Shown in pieces: positions 15,901 to 25,440 of a stretch of 64,000 nucleotides of DNA (its first letter is position 1; each line of letters begins with the position of its first letter). The DNA is from Phorcus lineatus. Its lineage: Eukaryota; Mollusca; Gastropoda; Trochida; Trochidae. The DNA lies in assembly GCA_921293015.1 (NCBI GenBank), contig OV121086.1, forward strand, positions 28,630,254 through 28,694,253, given 5' to 3'. Below the pieces are notes generated by a model. That model saw nothing but the letters and a program-made list of their open reading frames with translations. It was not told the origin of the DNA and ran no database searches. The position numbers and the translations under genes are program-made.

Positions 15901-18900
15901 TACTATTTAATCTGAAATTTGAAATCTTGTGACTCATTGACTATATAGGTCAGTGATATATATTTAGCATCCTGTCTTGCCACCACGGGGCAGAAGTAGT
16001 GGCAGTAATTTTGAAAAAATATGAAACACCTAGTAGATTTCACAATTAAAATCTCTACATGATTATCTTGAATTCCTGTCAATAACAACCTTTTGGCTTT
16101 TTTTTTTATCCCTGTTTGCCTGTACACGCCCTATAAAAGTTAGAAAGATTAATAGCTGGTGTAATAAAAAGTATTGCAAATACCTTTGATAGATTTTTTT
16201 ACAAATATGATTCAACTTAGAAGAGATGCATATTGCAAATTGATTCCAAATGATTGAAAATATAAATCAGTCAATAAAAATCTTTTATTGTCCTTTGATT
16301 GAATTTTGCCGTAATTACAAGAATGGTGTTATTTTTAGAGCTGGTCTGTAAATATTCATGTTTTTTGTTGTTGCTTTTGCTCTTGCCTTTTGAAATGTTT
16401 AGATTTCTGAGGTATTTCCGGTTTCCATCAAAGTAGTTGTTTCACATTACAAGAGAAATTTCTAGGTAGAACAAAAGTAAAAAAGGAAAGAGGATATCAT
16501 CATGTCAAGTGAACATTTGATTCTGTTTCTTTTGAATTCCTTTGTAGGAGTCGGATTCACATGTTTTTGCAAATAAATGGGAAACTTTAAAATTTATTGG
16601 CTTTGATGTCTCACAATGCTTCAGTTGTAATTTTATTTTCTACATATTCTTTCATTGTTATGTTCTACAATCTTTATTATGGAGTCATCTCTTTAACAAT
16701 ATTTATATGCATCATGATGTATTTATTGCTGGAATATAATTTTTCTATCAAACACATTAAATGTAATGTAATGTTAAATAACGAAATCAAAATGATAATG
16801 AACTAATAGTAAAAAGTATAATGAAATTTTAAGAAACTTGGCTAACCTAATGCTGTTGACATTAAAAGCAGTTGACTGTCACCTTTGTTCATCAAAACCT
16901 TAAAGTACATCGACTGGATTATCATAAAAGTTTAATATGTCACTTAAATTTTGTCTGTACTCCAAACCAAAGCCAACATGCATTCACTTTGACTCTTTTA
17001 TGATATGTTTGACATTTAATTTCTTCTGTTACGTGATATGTGATATTTTCTTCAGCCCAAAACAAACACATTGAACACAGATTAAATAACAGGAAACAGC
17101 AGAGGTTTATTGGCAGTAACCCTAATAGCAGAATTTGATATGGGTAGAGTTAAGTGCAGGGGGTAATTGATAAGTATTGAGCCTGAAAACAATGGTACTC
17201 ATTGACACCACACTTTGCTCATGCACTTTCATGTTCTCTGGGATCTGTCACTAACAGTCAATGCATTCCCTGAAAGTGTTTGCTTGTAAGAGATCTTTTC
17301 AACCAAGAAGGATCTGTTTTTGTCAGGAAAATGGTGGAACATAATGAGTTCCAAGCTATCTTAAACCAAAAGCCATTAATTTTAATGTGGTTTAGACATT
17401 AACGAATGATGCTTTTACAAATACCATGATCAAAAGGTGGTCAGCTGAATTCAATAGGGCCGTGACGGCATTGAAGATGAATCACATCCTGCTTGACCAA
17501 AAAGATTTGCGTCACCAATGTACACCAGAAAGTCATGATAAATGACTGGCACACAGAATGATTCATGGTTGGAGTGGTTGGCATTTGATGATGAAACTTT
17601 CATGCACCACTTTCAGTCAAAATAGTCTAAGCAGTGGAAGTTCGAACGCAAAAAGGCATAAACTGCAGGGAAAGTGTTGTCCTCAGTATACTGGGATTCT
17701 GAGAGTTTTCTCATTAAGGATTAGTACCAGAAGGGGCAAACAAGTAATGAAAAGGTTATGGCCTCAGTATACAGGGATTCTGAAAGTGTCCTCATGGTAA
17801 ATCTCAACACCTACAAAATGGGGAAACAAGTTATGGAAAGGTGATGGCCTCATTGTATTTGGATCCTGAGGGTGTTCTCATGGTGGATTGGATTACCTAG
17901 AAAAGGGCCAAACTAGTTATGGAAAGGTAATGGCCTCAGTTTATTGGGATTCTGAGAGTGTTTGTTGAACAACCCCGTAAAAGTCCTTAAGATTGATGAT
18001 AACTTGAGCCATGTACGCTGAATGGTGTGTTTTCCTTTGTTACATGACTGTAATGTATACATGCTGTAAAGATATTGTCTGACACACAATGTACAGCTTA
18101 ATGCAATATAACAGCAAGTTCAATTAATTAGGAATTAAAACCTTGAGTGTTTGAAAAATAATACATGTTATTGATAGCTTCGCCTTCGGTTTCAAAAGCA
18201 GAATACCGACTCTGAAGTTACCAGTCGGATAGTTGTAACATCAATGTATGCATTCATTCATTGATGATCTCGGGCAACTTAAATCTTGAAATGATGCCTT
18301 GTGAATCGGAAAAATCAACCAATCAGGATCGAGTATCCAGCACTTGCATGGTTGAATTTGAACATTGATTATCTCTCCTGAAGGTGGTTAAATCATTTGA
18401 TTGGTGCTCTTTAGCTACTGTTCAGCAAACTGCCTGCTGCGCTTTTCACATCTACCTTGTTACTTTAAAATCACAGATGTGAAATGTTAAATGAAAACAG
18501 GATGTTAATGCTTTCGAACATAAAGCCCTTTGATACTAAAATGACACAATGTTGTCTTAACTGTTTGCTTTATTTCATGCTTTTTAAAAGCTTGTTAACA
18601 TGCTTGTTAATGAGCTGGAAGAATAATGGAAAGTGAAGGAAGCAACATTTAAATCATTACCAATGGTTTATATTCCCACTTCTAAAAATCACATGAATGT
18701 TATTATAAAGATGAATTAGGAATTTTATGTATTTACAACTTCTTTATTTGAAAAAGAAGAGGTGACATTCAGTGTAAATACTAACGCTATTGTCAAACGA
18801 GTGACTTGATGACAGTGTTAGTTTCTACATCGAAACATCCATAAATTTCCTATTTCTTCATCATACCAACTGGTAAAATGCCACTCAAAGAAACCTTATT

Positions 18901-20787
18901 ATGAGTTTAAACAAAAGAAAACACGTCACCTCTAGTTCTTAAAGGATTTAAGAGTCAATTGTTGCTTTTATTGTTTGTTTAGGCTTCTAATATCTCAAGA
19001 TTTCTCAAGACTTATTTACCATCACCTTTTTAATTTAGAAATTGATTATTATTTGAGTAAAGTGAGAAAATGATCTAACTGCTGTGTCAATGTATCATTT
19101 AACTTTAAAAACTTATCCCATTTCTCTGATGATTATGTTATGTCAATTGTAAAATACTCTTACACATTTTGAGATCTGTAGCTTGATTTTCCTTTTTATA
19201 TAATGAAAATATGAGTTGACAAAAATTAACAAACAAAATATTATGTATAGGTAGATATGGCCTATTAACACCCACACAAGTTTAAAAAGGTTTTTTGAAT
19301 GGCCATATACTTAAAAAGTATCAATTTTGGAATGATTATTCCTGTTTCATATTTTAATCATGGAGGTTGTTTCTAAGAAAAGCGAATAATTCAAAATCTT
19401 TTTTAGTGAATAATGATATAACAAAAACATGATTGAAGCTAATGAGAAACACATATCCTTTCAATGTCCGTTTATTTTCTTTCAGGAAATTTGATTTGAT
19501 ATTGTGGACATTTACACTAATTGGCAATTAACCACGGAAATGATCGGACAGAAAGGAAATTACTAATAAAAAAAGGTCATTGTTTCATCAGATTAAATAG
19601 CACCGGTAGAAAATTGTGTATGATTCATTATCTTTAATACAAATCTGTCAATATTGAGGTTCTAAAGTGTCAATATTGATTGCCACTAATAAAGTCGGAG
19701 AATTTTTGCATTACACACAAACAAGAAGTTAAGCTGTTAGTCAATAAAGAGCATATTCTGTATGCAGAGTTTACACAAGACAAAACTAAGTATTGTTTGA
19801 TTTGTGCACCGATTTTTGGGGATTAATTTTTTTCTTGAGAAAAATCTTGAAAGATGATAATGCTTTACTTTCAGCTGTTTAGAATCAATCTAAAAAAAAT
19901 TAAGAATCTTTGAACGACATTTTGAAATGGCCTTCAGAGGAAAATCTAATTTTCTGATAGAAATTTTTGTAACGTCAATGTAAATGAACGTTTGGAGTTT
20001 ATGTTAAGATTATTCAAGACCATCACAAATCTTGCAACTCCTTTTTAAAATATATGTTTTGAACCAAAGCTAAAGAACATGACAAACAAAGAAAATCTTT
20101 TGAATACCTTTCTTTTTGAGACAAAGTGAAAGCCTTTGAAGACATAGTTACAGTAGAAATGGTATTTGACTAATGAGATTGGTGACCATTAACCTTCTAG
20201 CTTAGTTATGGGGTTACAATAAATTGAAGATCACCATCTAAGAAAGTCAATGAGCAATAAACTGCTTTCAACTGCAAGGTGATGGAAATGCCAATGCCAC
20301 TATTGTAAAATTGTGAATATTGTTTAGTCAAATTTAAAGCCATATTTCTGCTTTCATGTCCTACTTAAGGCTTGTGATGGAATAATTGACTGTTAATTAA
20401 TAATTGATTTTCCTCTTATGGTCTAATAAATGTTACAGATCTAAATTGGCTCTTACTATGAAGTGGAGAGTTTTGCAGACAAAAATTCAGTGTTTTGCAA
20501 TTGTAAAATGTAATGCCAGTAAAGTAGACAAAAACAAATGGTTTGTTTGTTTTCTGAAATCTCAATGCAACATGTTAAAAAATAAGTAGGAAAACAAATA
20601 TAACAGAGAAATTGTAGTCATTGACACCAAAAACACAAAAGTGAAAAGTTATAAATTCCCTGGCTTATTTTCTGGTTGTGCATATGTGACATTGGTAATA
20701 TCTGTGATATATATTATTCATATTTTGATAGTAAAATTGCATGGGATTATATAGATAATGATGAATATACATACATACATACATACA

Positions 20788-20818
<31 letters not shown>

Positions 20819-23095
20819 TGTTGTAGAAAGCACAAGCAAGAAAATAAGTGTAAATATCTCACAGGTTGATACCAGTCTAGTTTTATCCTAGTTTTATAGC
20901 TTGGTGCTAGAAGATCTTAGAAGAAAATTTCATTAGACAGAAGTGGACAGACACACACACACAAGCATTCTGCTACATAGGTGTATCTGTATATCTGTGG
21001 CCGCTATGTCAGCTATGAATCTTATTTCAAGCATTTGTGAATCCTTAACTTAGGCAACTGGCCAATGTCTTGGCAAAATGTTTTTCAGTGTGCAGTTTGT
21101 GAAAGACACCACACTATTCTGGAATTTTTTATCCGAAAAAAGGTGGCAATTCCTTTTGCATATGTATGCTAATTTTAACGATTAATTTAAACGACAAGAT
21201 CACTTTCAATTTTGTTTCCACAAAAAGGAACAAAATGTTTTGTCACTTTATTATTACGGAGAGGTTGTAAGATTTGAAGAATTTCAGTTGATCAACTGTT
21301 TGTTGGCTGTAAGTTTGTATACTAATGGATCGATCTGTTGACAGCGCAGATGGCTCAGATCCCTGCTGATGAGGCCAATCTACTCTATGTGGCAGTGACA
21401 CGCGCCAAACACGCCCTCTTGTTATCCCCGACTCTCCTCCGAGTTCTCAAGGATAACGGGGTGAGTTTATTTACAGTGTTACTGCGGCATCACCATTGCC
21501 TATAACGTGTAGGTCACCACATTCACCTGTTATGTGTTCACACAGTCACAATTACCCTTCTTCTGGACTGAAAAATGTCACTGTCAGCGTAAACTGTAGG
21601 TCTGATGGGCTTGTTATTGATTCTTATTGACTTTATTCTCTGAGTCTAAACAGGATAGAAAGATAGCGTCTTGGTTAGATCATCTTATCAACAAGGTTTT
21701 ACAAGTGTTGTTTTTTGAGGTACTTTTTGTTTTTTTTTACTTTTGATCATTATCCATTTAAGATCTTCTATGCGCGGAAGTTGTTTGAAAATTAAATAAG
21801 TATAGGTCGTAAAATTTTGATATTTCATTTCTTCATTGCACACCACATTTCTCTGTTGTGTTCATGTTTTGTATTGTAAAAGATAAAAAGTTTTGTCCAT
21901 GATAATTCTAATTTGAATTGGTTTTTCTTTGTAAACTAGTGTTTCTTTTAAATTAGCTTTTTTCTTTTAAAAATAAAAGTCAGACATCCAATTTATCTTA
22001 CATATTAAATGAGTTTGCATGTATTAAAGGTATGTTTTTTATATTATGTGTAGGAAAAGCTATGCTTTTAATGGACTACAACTCTACTCAATTCTACTGT
22101 AAGACGAGGAATTTTTTCAAGAATATTTGAATTTCAGTTAATTTAATGATGGTCAATTTTTTTTATAATATCAGCCTAGTTTTTTTTCATGACCAAGTGT
22201 TATTGTTTTTTGACCGCTGGTCAAATAAAATATTATTTAGCAAATATTTTTGAGGGATGATCGAAATAACAGTTGGTTGATATTGTTATCATCTGTTTCT
22301 CCAGGAGAGGTTTGAGTATCCAGTGAGCCGACAAACTCTGGAGAGAGACACAATACCATTCAAGTGTTTGGAGACCGATGCGATGTTCCAGCCCTACACC
22401 CTTACACTCAGGAAGCTTGATGTCAAACTGGTATTTATAGATACATTCAAACTAGTTCATATTGACTGGAGGCTCAATCATAACCTTTATTCTTTGGTTG
22501 CTGTGTCAATTTATTGTTTATTATTTATTTATTGTTACATGTTTTGAGTTTATGAAACATTCTATCATCTTTCACTTTATTACTCGCAAAATTCAAGTTG
22601 TTAGATTTACGAGTTTCTGTTGGTTTCTATTTGTTTTAAACTACACTTTTCGTGTTTGTGATTGTGGTTGAAGAAGTGCCTTTAAAAAAACAACAATTGT
22701 CCTTTGGTTTTGCAAGATATTGCTTTAATAATAATTAATAATTGGAACTTATTTCAGCAACTGTCTGGTGAGCAGACATTTTGAACAATACTTAAAATGT
22801 TTTAAGTTAGTTACTAGTTTGATCTTATTATTACTCATTGCAGGGTGACATTGAGGTTAGAAAGGGAGGACTGTTTAGTCCGAGGTTCCTCAGTGAAGAC
22901 TTCCACAGATTTGCAGAGCTGCTGGGTGATCCTAGTGTCAAACCAAAACCTAAAGAAACGGGCCGTCCAAGGATCATAGTCAATGTCAGGTTTGATCCTA
23001 ATGCTCAAAGTGATGATGAAGAGGATGAAGAGTTTGGTTATGGGGTTTACTTCAGTGATGAAGAAAGTGATGGAGACATCCCTGACCTTCTGTAA
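2417..23095 (+). CDS. FBH1: FBH1 (FBXO18): F-box DNA helicase 1, 19 coding exons, complete
   Basis: Exons 2417-3928, 4293-4420, 4985-5108, 5692-5885, 6301-6423, 6751-6848, 8073-8151, 9118-9207, 9501-9726, 10771-10936, 11308-11444, 11867-11966, 12140-12264, 12495-12570, 12943-13131, 13424-13543, 21345-21460, 22305-22430 and 22844-23095 join into 1327 codons without a stop; every junction is GT-AG. Domains: disordered Ser/Lys-rich N-terminus 1-455 with PIP box QKSISNFF at 303-310; F-box about 460-504; Walker A AGTGKT 726-731; motif Ia KTGHALAF 770-777; Walker B DEAQD 906-910; motif [15 protein letters not shown] 930-941; motif IV SFRFG from 960; motif [11 protein letters not shown] 1128-1137; motif VI VAVTRAK 1178-1184; acidic tail about 1299-1326. 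Family role: a 3'-to-5' SF1A helicase and SCF substrate receptor in the nucleus that strips RAD51 and remodels stalled forks. All catalytic motifs are intact. The start at 2417 has G at -3 and G at +4; the alternative at 2366 has a poor context and would add 17 residues. Confidence 0.95.
4293..4420 (+). CDS. FBH1: FBH1 exon 2
   Basis: 128 bp; acceptor TTTTACAG|TTTGTC, donor ATTAG|GTAGATG. It begins [13 protein letters not shown], continuing the F-box (vertebrates have PWKKLYHRYL after ISDP), and ends GLIR with the Arg codon split. Confidence 0.92.
4985..5108 (+). CDS. FBH1: FBH1 exon 3
   Basis: 124 bp, residues 547-588 ([20 protein letters not shown] and following). It lies in the helical linker between F-box and helicase. 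Acceptor TCCACAG|GTAT, donor AATGGG|GTGAGT. Confidence 0.88.
5692..5885 (+). CDS. FBH1: FBH1 exon 4
   Basis: 194 bp, residues 589-653. [20 protein letters not shown] and later [14 protein letters not shown] match the linker of vertebrate FBH1, which has ETLYCIAVLLYA. Acceptor CTTCCAG|GTAG, donor AGTGG|GTATGT. Confidence 0.92.
6301..6423 (+). CDS. FBH1: FBH1 exon 5
   Basis: 123 bp, residues 653-694. [15 protein letters not shown] corresponds to the family's IHYNIFYCLYLQENS. Acceptor TTTCAG|GATG, donor TACAG|GTGATA. Confidence 0.92.
6751..6848 (+). CDS. FBH1: FBH1 exon 6: Q-motif and first half of Walker A
   Basis: 98 bp, residues 694-727. It encodes [13 protein letters not shown], the Q-motif region that contacts adenine, and IKIIAFAG, ending inside the Walker A loop. 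Acceptor TTTTTAG|TCAA, donor GCAG|GTTTGT (phase 1). Confidence 0.94.
8073..8151 (+). CDS. FBH1: FBH1 exon 7: second half of Walker A
   Basis: 79 bp, residues 727-753. [14 protein letters not shown] completes motif I with catalytic Lys730 and Thr731. It ends VVYNK, equivalent to the family's VTFNK. Acceptor TTCTAG|GAAC, donor AATAA|GTGAGT. Confidence 0.95.
8420..8760 (+). repeat. Dispersed repeat in FBH1 intron 7
   Basis: Contains two related halves: GGAGCATAACTCTGAAATTA near 8467 and TGAGCATAACTTTGAAACTA near 8636, each followed by a degenerate 'ACCAA' stretch, with CCATGGCAACAGTATGGA between. Phrases such as 'CATAACTCTGAAA...TGGTATACAT' are familiar to me from dispersed repeats of molluscs. 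The open frames across it are incidental. Confidence 0.5.
9118..9207 (+). CDS. FBH1: FBH1 exon 8: motif Ia
   Basis: 90 bp, residues 753-783. [20 protein letters not shown] then [17 protein letters not shown] takes the place of the usual KTFHSMAY (Phe to Gly). Acceptor TTTTCAG|ATCT, donor GAAT|GTAAGA. Confidence 0.92.
9501..9726 (+). CDS. FBH1: FBH1 exon 9
   Basis: 226 bp, residues 783-858, covering [20 protein letters not shown] and [18 protein letters not shown]; the family has LENFFASADEELTIDHVP here. This is subdomain 1B. Acceptor CTCCAG|GTAC, donor AAGATG|GTGAGA. Confidence 0.92.
10534..10770 (+). repeat. Tandem decayed copies of the FBH1 exon 10 acceptor region
   Basis: At least two copies of the polypyrimidine tract plus exon 10 start lie before the real exon. 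One at 10682 (GTGTGAGCAGAATATGCAGA) matches the exon 10 start (GTGTATGCAGAAGATGCAGA) and continues AGTACCTGTG versus AGTACCTTTG. A more diverged one begins at 10624 (ATGTATGTGGATGG) after CTCTCCCTCCAG. A third candidate starts near 10540. The 10682 copy has an immediate in-frame TGA. Confidence 0.6.
10771..10936 (+). CDS. FBH1: FBH1 exon 10: Walker B
   Basis: 166 bp, residues 859-914. [25 protein letters not shown] and [10 protein letters not shown], the DEAQD box holding the Mg and ATP-hydrolysis acids. The acceptor follows a CT-rich tract, CTCTCTCAAG|GTGTAT. Decayed copies of this exon's 5' end lie upstream. Confidence 0.95.
11308..11444 (+). CDS. FBH1: FBH1 exon 11: motif III
   Basis: 137 bp, residues 914-959. 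[20 protein letters not shown] is the SF1 coupling motif, followed by THTFYLTQ-type sequence (SSHTFYLTQ). Acceptor ATTTCAG|CTGT, donor ACTCAG|GTAGGA. Confidence 0.95.
11867..11966 (+). CDS. FBH1: FBH1 exon 12: motif IV
   Basis: 100 bp, residues 960-993. [20 protein letters not shown], then DKTLVGHG. The SFRFG Arg contacts nucleotide in this family. Acceptor TTTCCAG|TCTT, donor CTGCAG|GTACAA. Confidence 0.94.
12140..12264 (+). CDS. FBH1: FBH1 exon 13
   Basis: 125 bp, residues 993-1034. [20 protein letters not shown] matches the family's [20 protein letters not shown] region. Acceptor GTCACAG|GACA, donor GTTGGG|GTGAGA. Confidence 0.93.
12495..12570 (+). CDS. FBH1: FBH1 exon 14
   Basis: 76 bp, residues 1035-1060. 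[18 protein letters not shown] corresponds to GGIKSFGLDRIIDIWILL in vertebrates, within helicase subdomain 2. Acceptor CTTCCAG|GGTA, donor AAAG|GTCAGT. Confidence 0.9.
12943..13131 (+). CDS. FBH1: FBH1 exon 15
   Basis: 189 bp, residues 1060-1123. [20 protein letters not shown] then [19 protein letters not shown], aligned with the family's VIKDKFIRRW and KIAVVEKYNIRIPELVQRI region. Acceptor TTTTCAG|ACAA, donor GCTG|GTATGT. Confidence 0.92.
13424..13543 (+). CDS. FBH1: FBH1 exon 16: motif V
   Basis: 120 bp, residues 1123-1163. [20 protein letters not shown] then DFV; motif V binds DNA and triphosphate. Acceptor CTTTCAG|ACTA, donor CTCA|GTAAGT. The following intron is 7801 bp. Confidence 0.95.
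14050..14460 (+). repeat. Dispersed element, related to 60.6-61.0 kb
   Basis: The segment from 14077 (ACCAAGAGATCAAGCTTCTG, then GTAAGCAAACAC) matches 60.80-60.96 kb in direct orientation. The segment 14394-14450 (CTACCTTGGATCAAGAATAA, then GTGGAGATCGTTGG) matches 60.61-60.66 kb in inverted orientation. This fits an element with inverted ends of which each locus retains a different part. Confidence 0.5.
15608..15715 (+). repeat. 18-bp tandem repeat, six copies
   Basis: The unit is ACAAATGTATCAATCGAA; copy 2 has one change and copy 6 several. Because the unit is a multiple of three, it gives a spurious repetitive open frame. Confidence 0.95.
15831..15902 (+). repeat. Fragment of a CTGGCAC...CCGTCCGTC dispersed repeat
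   Basis: TTAGCTCATCTGGCACGGCA, followed by GTCCGTCCATCCGTCTGTCC. The composition differs from the flanks. It resembles a repeat widespread in molluscan introns and UTRs, as recalled from general knowledge. Confidence 0.45.
17300..17970 (+). pseudogene. Degenerate mariner-family transposase
   Basis: Interrupted frames read as mariner (DD34D, Tc1/mariner) transposase. Near 17430 KRWSAEFNR resembles the second helix-turn-helix linker (VKRWxAEFKRG). At 17587 [22 protein letters not shown] matches VDETWIHHF...SKQWK, including the first catalytic Asp. At 17668 [14 protein letters not shown] matches AGKVMASVFWDSEG. Several stops and frameshifts are present. Beyond this the sequence repeats itself instead of continuing to the second and third catalytic acids. 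Terminal inverted repeats were not identified, so the limits are approximate. Confidence 0.75.
17667..17970 (+). repeat. 81-86 bp tandem repeat inside the mariner fossil
   Basis: The phrase CCTCAGTATACTGGGATTCT and its variants recur at 17681, 17762, 17848 and 17934 (spacings 81, 86, 86). Each is followed by GAGAGTGTTCTCATGG-like and GGGCAAACAAGTTATG-like sequence. The unit is the transposase segment around [16 protein letters not shown], tandemly amplified about 3.5 times. Confidence 0.85.
20767..20816 (+). repeat. (ATAC)n microsatellite
   Basis: About 12 perfect copies of ATAC. Open frames through it (repeated THIY or MYVC) are artefacts. Confidence 0.98.
21345..21460 (+). CDS. FBH1: FBH1 exon 17: motif VI
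   Basis: 116 bp, residues 1163-1201. [20 protein letters not shown] carries Arg1182, the arginine of motif VI that contacts ATP. Acceptor TTGACAG|CGCA, donor ACGGG|GTGAGT. It is not obvious as an open frame and was located by splice logic. Confidence 0.95.
22305..22430 (+). CDS. FBH1: FBH1 exon 18
   Basis: 126 bp, residues 1202-1243. [20 protein letters not shown] continues the C-terminal extension. Only one cysteine (1222) is present where I recall several in vertebrate FBH1. Acceptor TCTCCAG|GAGA, donor AAACTG|GTATTT. Confidence 0.9.
22844..23095 (+). CDS. FBH1: FBH1 exon 19: C-terminus and stop
   Basis: 252 bp including TAA at 23093-23095, residues 1244-1326. A basic patch ([11 protein letters not shown]) is followed by an acidic tail (SDDEEDEE and [13 protein letters not shown]). 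Acceptor CATTGCAG|GGTG. The stop overlaps an AATAAA at 23094-23099. Confidence 0.92.
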   Translation, partial: GDIEVRKGGLFSPRFLSEDFHRFAELLGDPSVKPKPKETGRPRIIVNVRFDPNAQSDDEEDEEFGYGVYFSDEESDGDIPDLL

Positions 23096-25440
23096 TAAAT
23101 TGAGGATCATGCTGACATGAGGATGCAAAGCTGGTATCGAAATTAATTAGATAATTGTAAGTTCTTACTCTGAAGGGAAGCCAAGAATATTCTTACTGAA
23201 GAAAACTCAACTGTTAACTCAATTCTTTGCAAGAAGAAATGATTTAACATTTCTTGTTTCTTCTTCAGATGATGGAGACAATTATGAAGATATGGTGCTG
23301 TCGAGCCGCTCACAATGAACTGTCAAGCATTAAAATTTGTTATGTTTGTCCAAGTTACCAGTCAACAATATTGTGTGATTCTTTCCCGAATGTTCACATT
23401 GCGATTGCTAAGCCATAACCTTTGAGTCTTCATAAAGAAATAACTATACTTGGGGTAGGGGCTAATATTCTTGGCGACATTATGGATCCATTAAAAAATA
23501 TGTGCTGTTAGGTCAATGTAAACATTACTGAAAGTTCAAAAGAAAAGTAAATTGTACAGTCCAAACACATAGACAAGCAAGCTTAGGTATAGGTAATACT
23601 TAAACATTTAATCTGATGATGTTACTAAGGCTGATTGAGCTGGTGGTTGAATATTTTAAAAAGTCAGAAATCAATGCAGGTGTATTCCAACTTGCCTTTA
23701 AATGCATATTATTATCTGAGAAGGTCAATTGAGCACATTGTGTAAATTGTAGTAATTGTTTTTTATTGATTTAATCATGCATGATAGTAAAATAAGAATT
23801 TGAACATTGTTTTCAGTTTTTAATATCATTTCTTATGTCATTTCTTCTTAAAATTTGTACCGAGATATTATTATTCATGTTTTGTAATGACAATGATATG
23901 TTTGTTTCTATAAGAATCTTGTACATACTAATTGTGCAAGTATATTCCTCATACACATCATTGTTTCAGTTAAGATTAATATGGATCTTCTATATCTTTG
24001 GGTAATTTTTACAGATGAAGTTTCCTCAATTGGTTTTCCTTCTTGTAAATCGTGTTTTAGCATTCATCTTGTCATTTAGTTACTGTGCTATTGCGAAAAG
24101 TGTTATTTTTGTCATCAATCTTCCTTTGTAAGTATTCGATTGCTTGTGTATTTTCATATATCATTTTAAGTTATTTTTTTTACAAAATCAACCTTTCTTT
24201 GTGCATGAATGATATGAGTATCAATATCCAATGATGATTGTTTCAAGTTGGTCGGTAGGGAAGGATATGAAGAAAGTTATGTGTTTATGTTAATTATGGA
24301 TGAACTGGACAGTATAGGATTGTCCTTCTTCTTACAATCTGATACTTGCCGGGCACACAATTTTGAATCATAAGAAAATGCACCAGACATTGAAACAATT
24401 TTCATGTCATGTATACTAAATGTACTCTCAATCTAAACAAAGTTTCAGTACAGTTGTTTGTCATATTATTCATTTGCGTGAGATCAAGCATTATCTCCTT
24501 GGAGATGAAATCACATTGAGGTCTAAATGCCTCTACACTGCTATGACTTCACATTGAGTCATAAATTCAATGCCTTATAGTTGTCAACAGAATACTTAGA
24601 GGAATTTTGAAAGTAGAATCTAATCCTTCACCAAGGTGCTTTCGCAACCTTTCTTGATATAGTTTGCAACAGAGAATATCTAAATGAGAATCTTAATTTT
24701 GGTGTTGTTTTTTAGTTTTTAGTTATTATTGATATATTATGTACATTAAAACCTCTGTTAAAAAATCTTGGGTGTATGTTTAACTTCCACAGTTTGTTGT
24801 AAATAGAATTTTATACTGGAGATACTTTGTTGATAAGATGTTATATGAACTGCTTAGAAATAGACAGAGAGTACAACTGGTTGTACCTTTTATACACAAT
24901 CCATGTCTGTTATGTGTATTAAATACTATTTTTTTTATCTTTATTAAATAGTTTAAACACCATTTATGTCTTTTTTTATTTTAAAAAAAAACCAGACCTT
25001 ACCATGAATATGAATATATTTTTATCTACAGGAGCCCTTAAAAGGGATTCTGTACAAACCAAGAAAAATATGAATACAGTATTTTGACTTGAAACAAAAA
25101 GGTTGAAATAGTAAAACTTAATCAGGCTAGTTCAGTCTTATCCATTCCTCTATTAATCACATTGTTAAGCTGTTGCCTTCGGTATTAATCTTTTACACGG
25201 CTATTAACTTTTGGGATTTCGAGGTGTCTACATCCAATTAGTGTTCAGATAGTCTCTGCGTCATAGATGTTGGGAATCTAGCTATTTCTGTACAGGACAC
25301 ATCTATTCCAGTACCTCAGACCCCTATATAGTACTATGCACCTCTCAGGCGAAGAAAGGTTGTATAGAAGAAAGAGTAATCATCGTATAGTTGTGACTGT
25401 AATAAAAAAGTTTTAATCATTTTTATTTTGGTTTGTGTTA
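23096..25440 (+). other. Probable FBH1 3' untranslated region
   Basis: AT-rich sequence without a plausible coding exon follows the stop. Candidate poly(A) signals are AATAAA at 23094-23099, ATTAAA at 24918 and 24943, and AATAAA at 25401. The last is followed within 40 bases by a GT-rich stretch (TTTGGTTTGTGTTA), which best fits a cleavage site. The true end cannot be fixed without transcripts. Confidence 0.4.
25401..25406 (+). terminator. Candidate poly(A) signal AATAAA
   Basis: AATAAA with a T/GT-rich downstream element at about 25427-25440. It is one of several candidates. Confidence 0.4.

Larger units (their letters stand above)
13544..21344 (+). other. FBH1 intron 16, repeat-laden (7.8 kb)
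   Basis: By far the largest intron of the gene, lying between helicase motifs V and VI. It holds a dispersed element near 14.05-14.46 kb, an 18-bp tandem repeat (15608-15715), a CGTCCGTCC-type repeat fragment (15.83-15.90 kb), a mariner fossil (17.3-18.0 kb) and an ATAC microsatellite (20767-20816). No coding exon was recognised in it. Confidence 0.85.

Noticed and set aside
20767..20816. CRISPR-like or other functional array
   Set aside because: A simple ATAC microsatellite with no spacers, in a eukaryotic intron.
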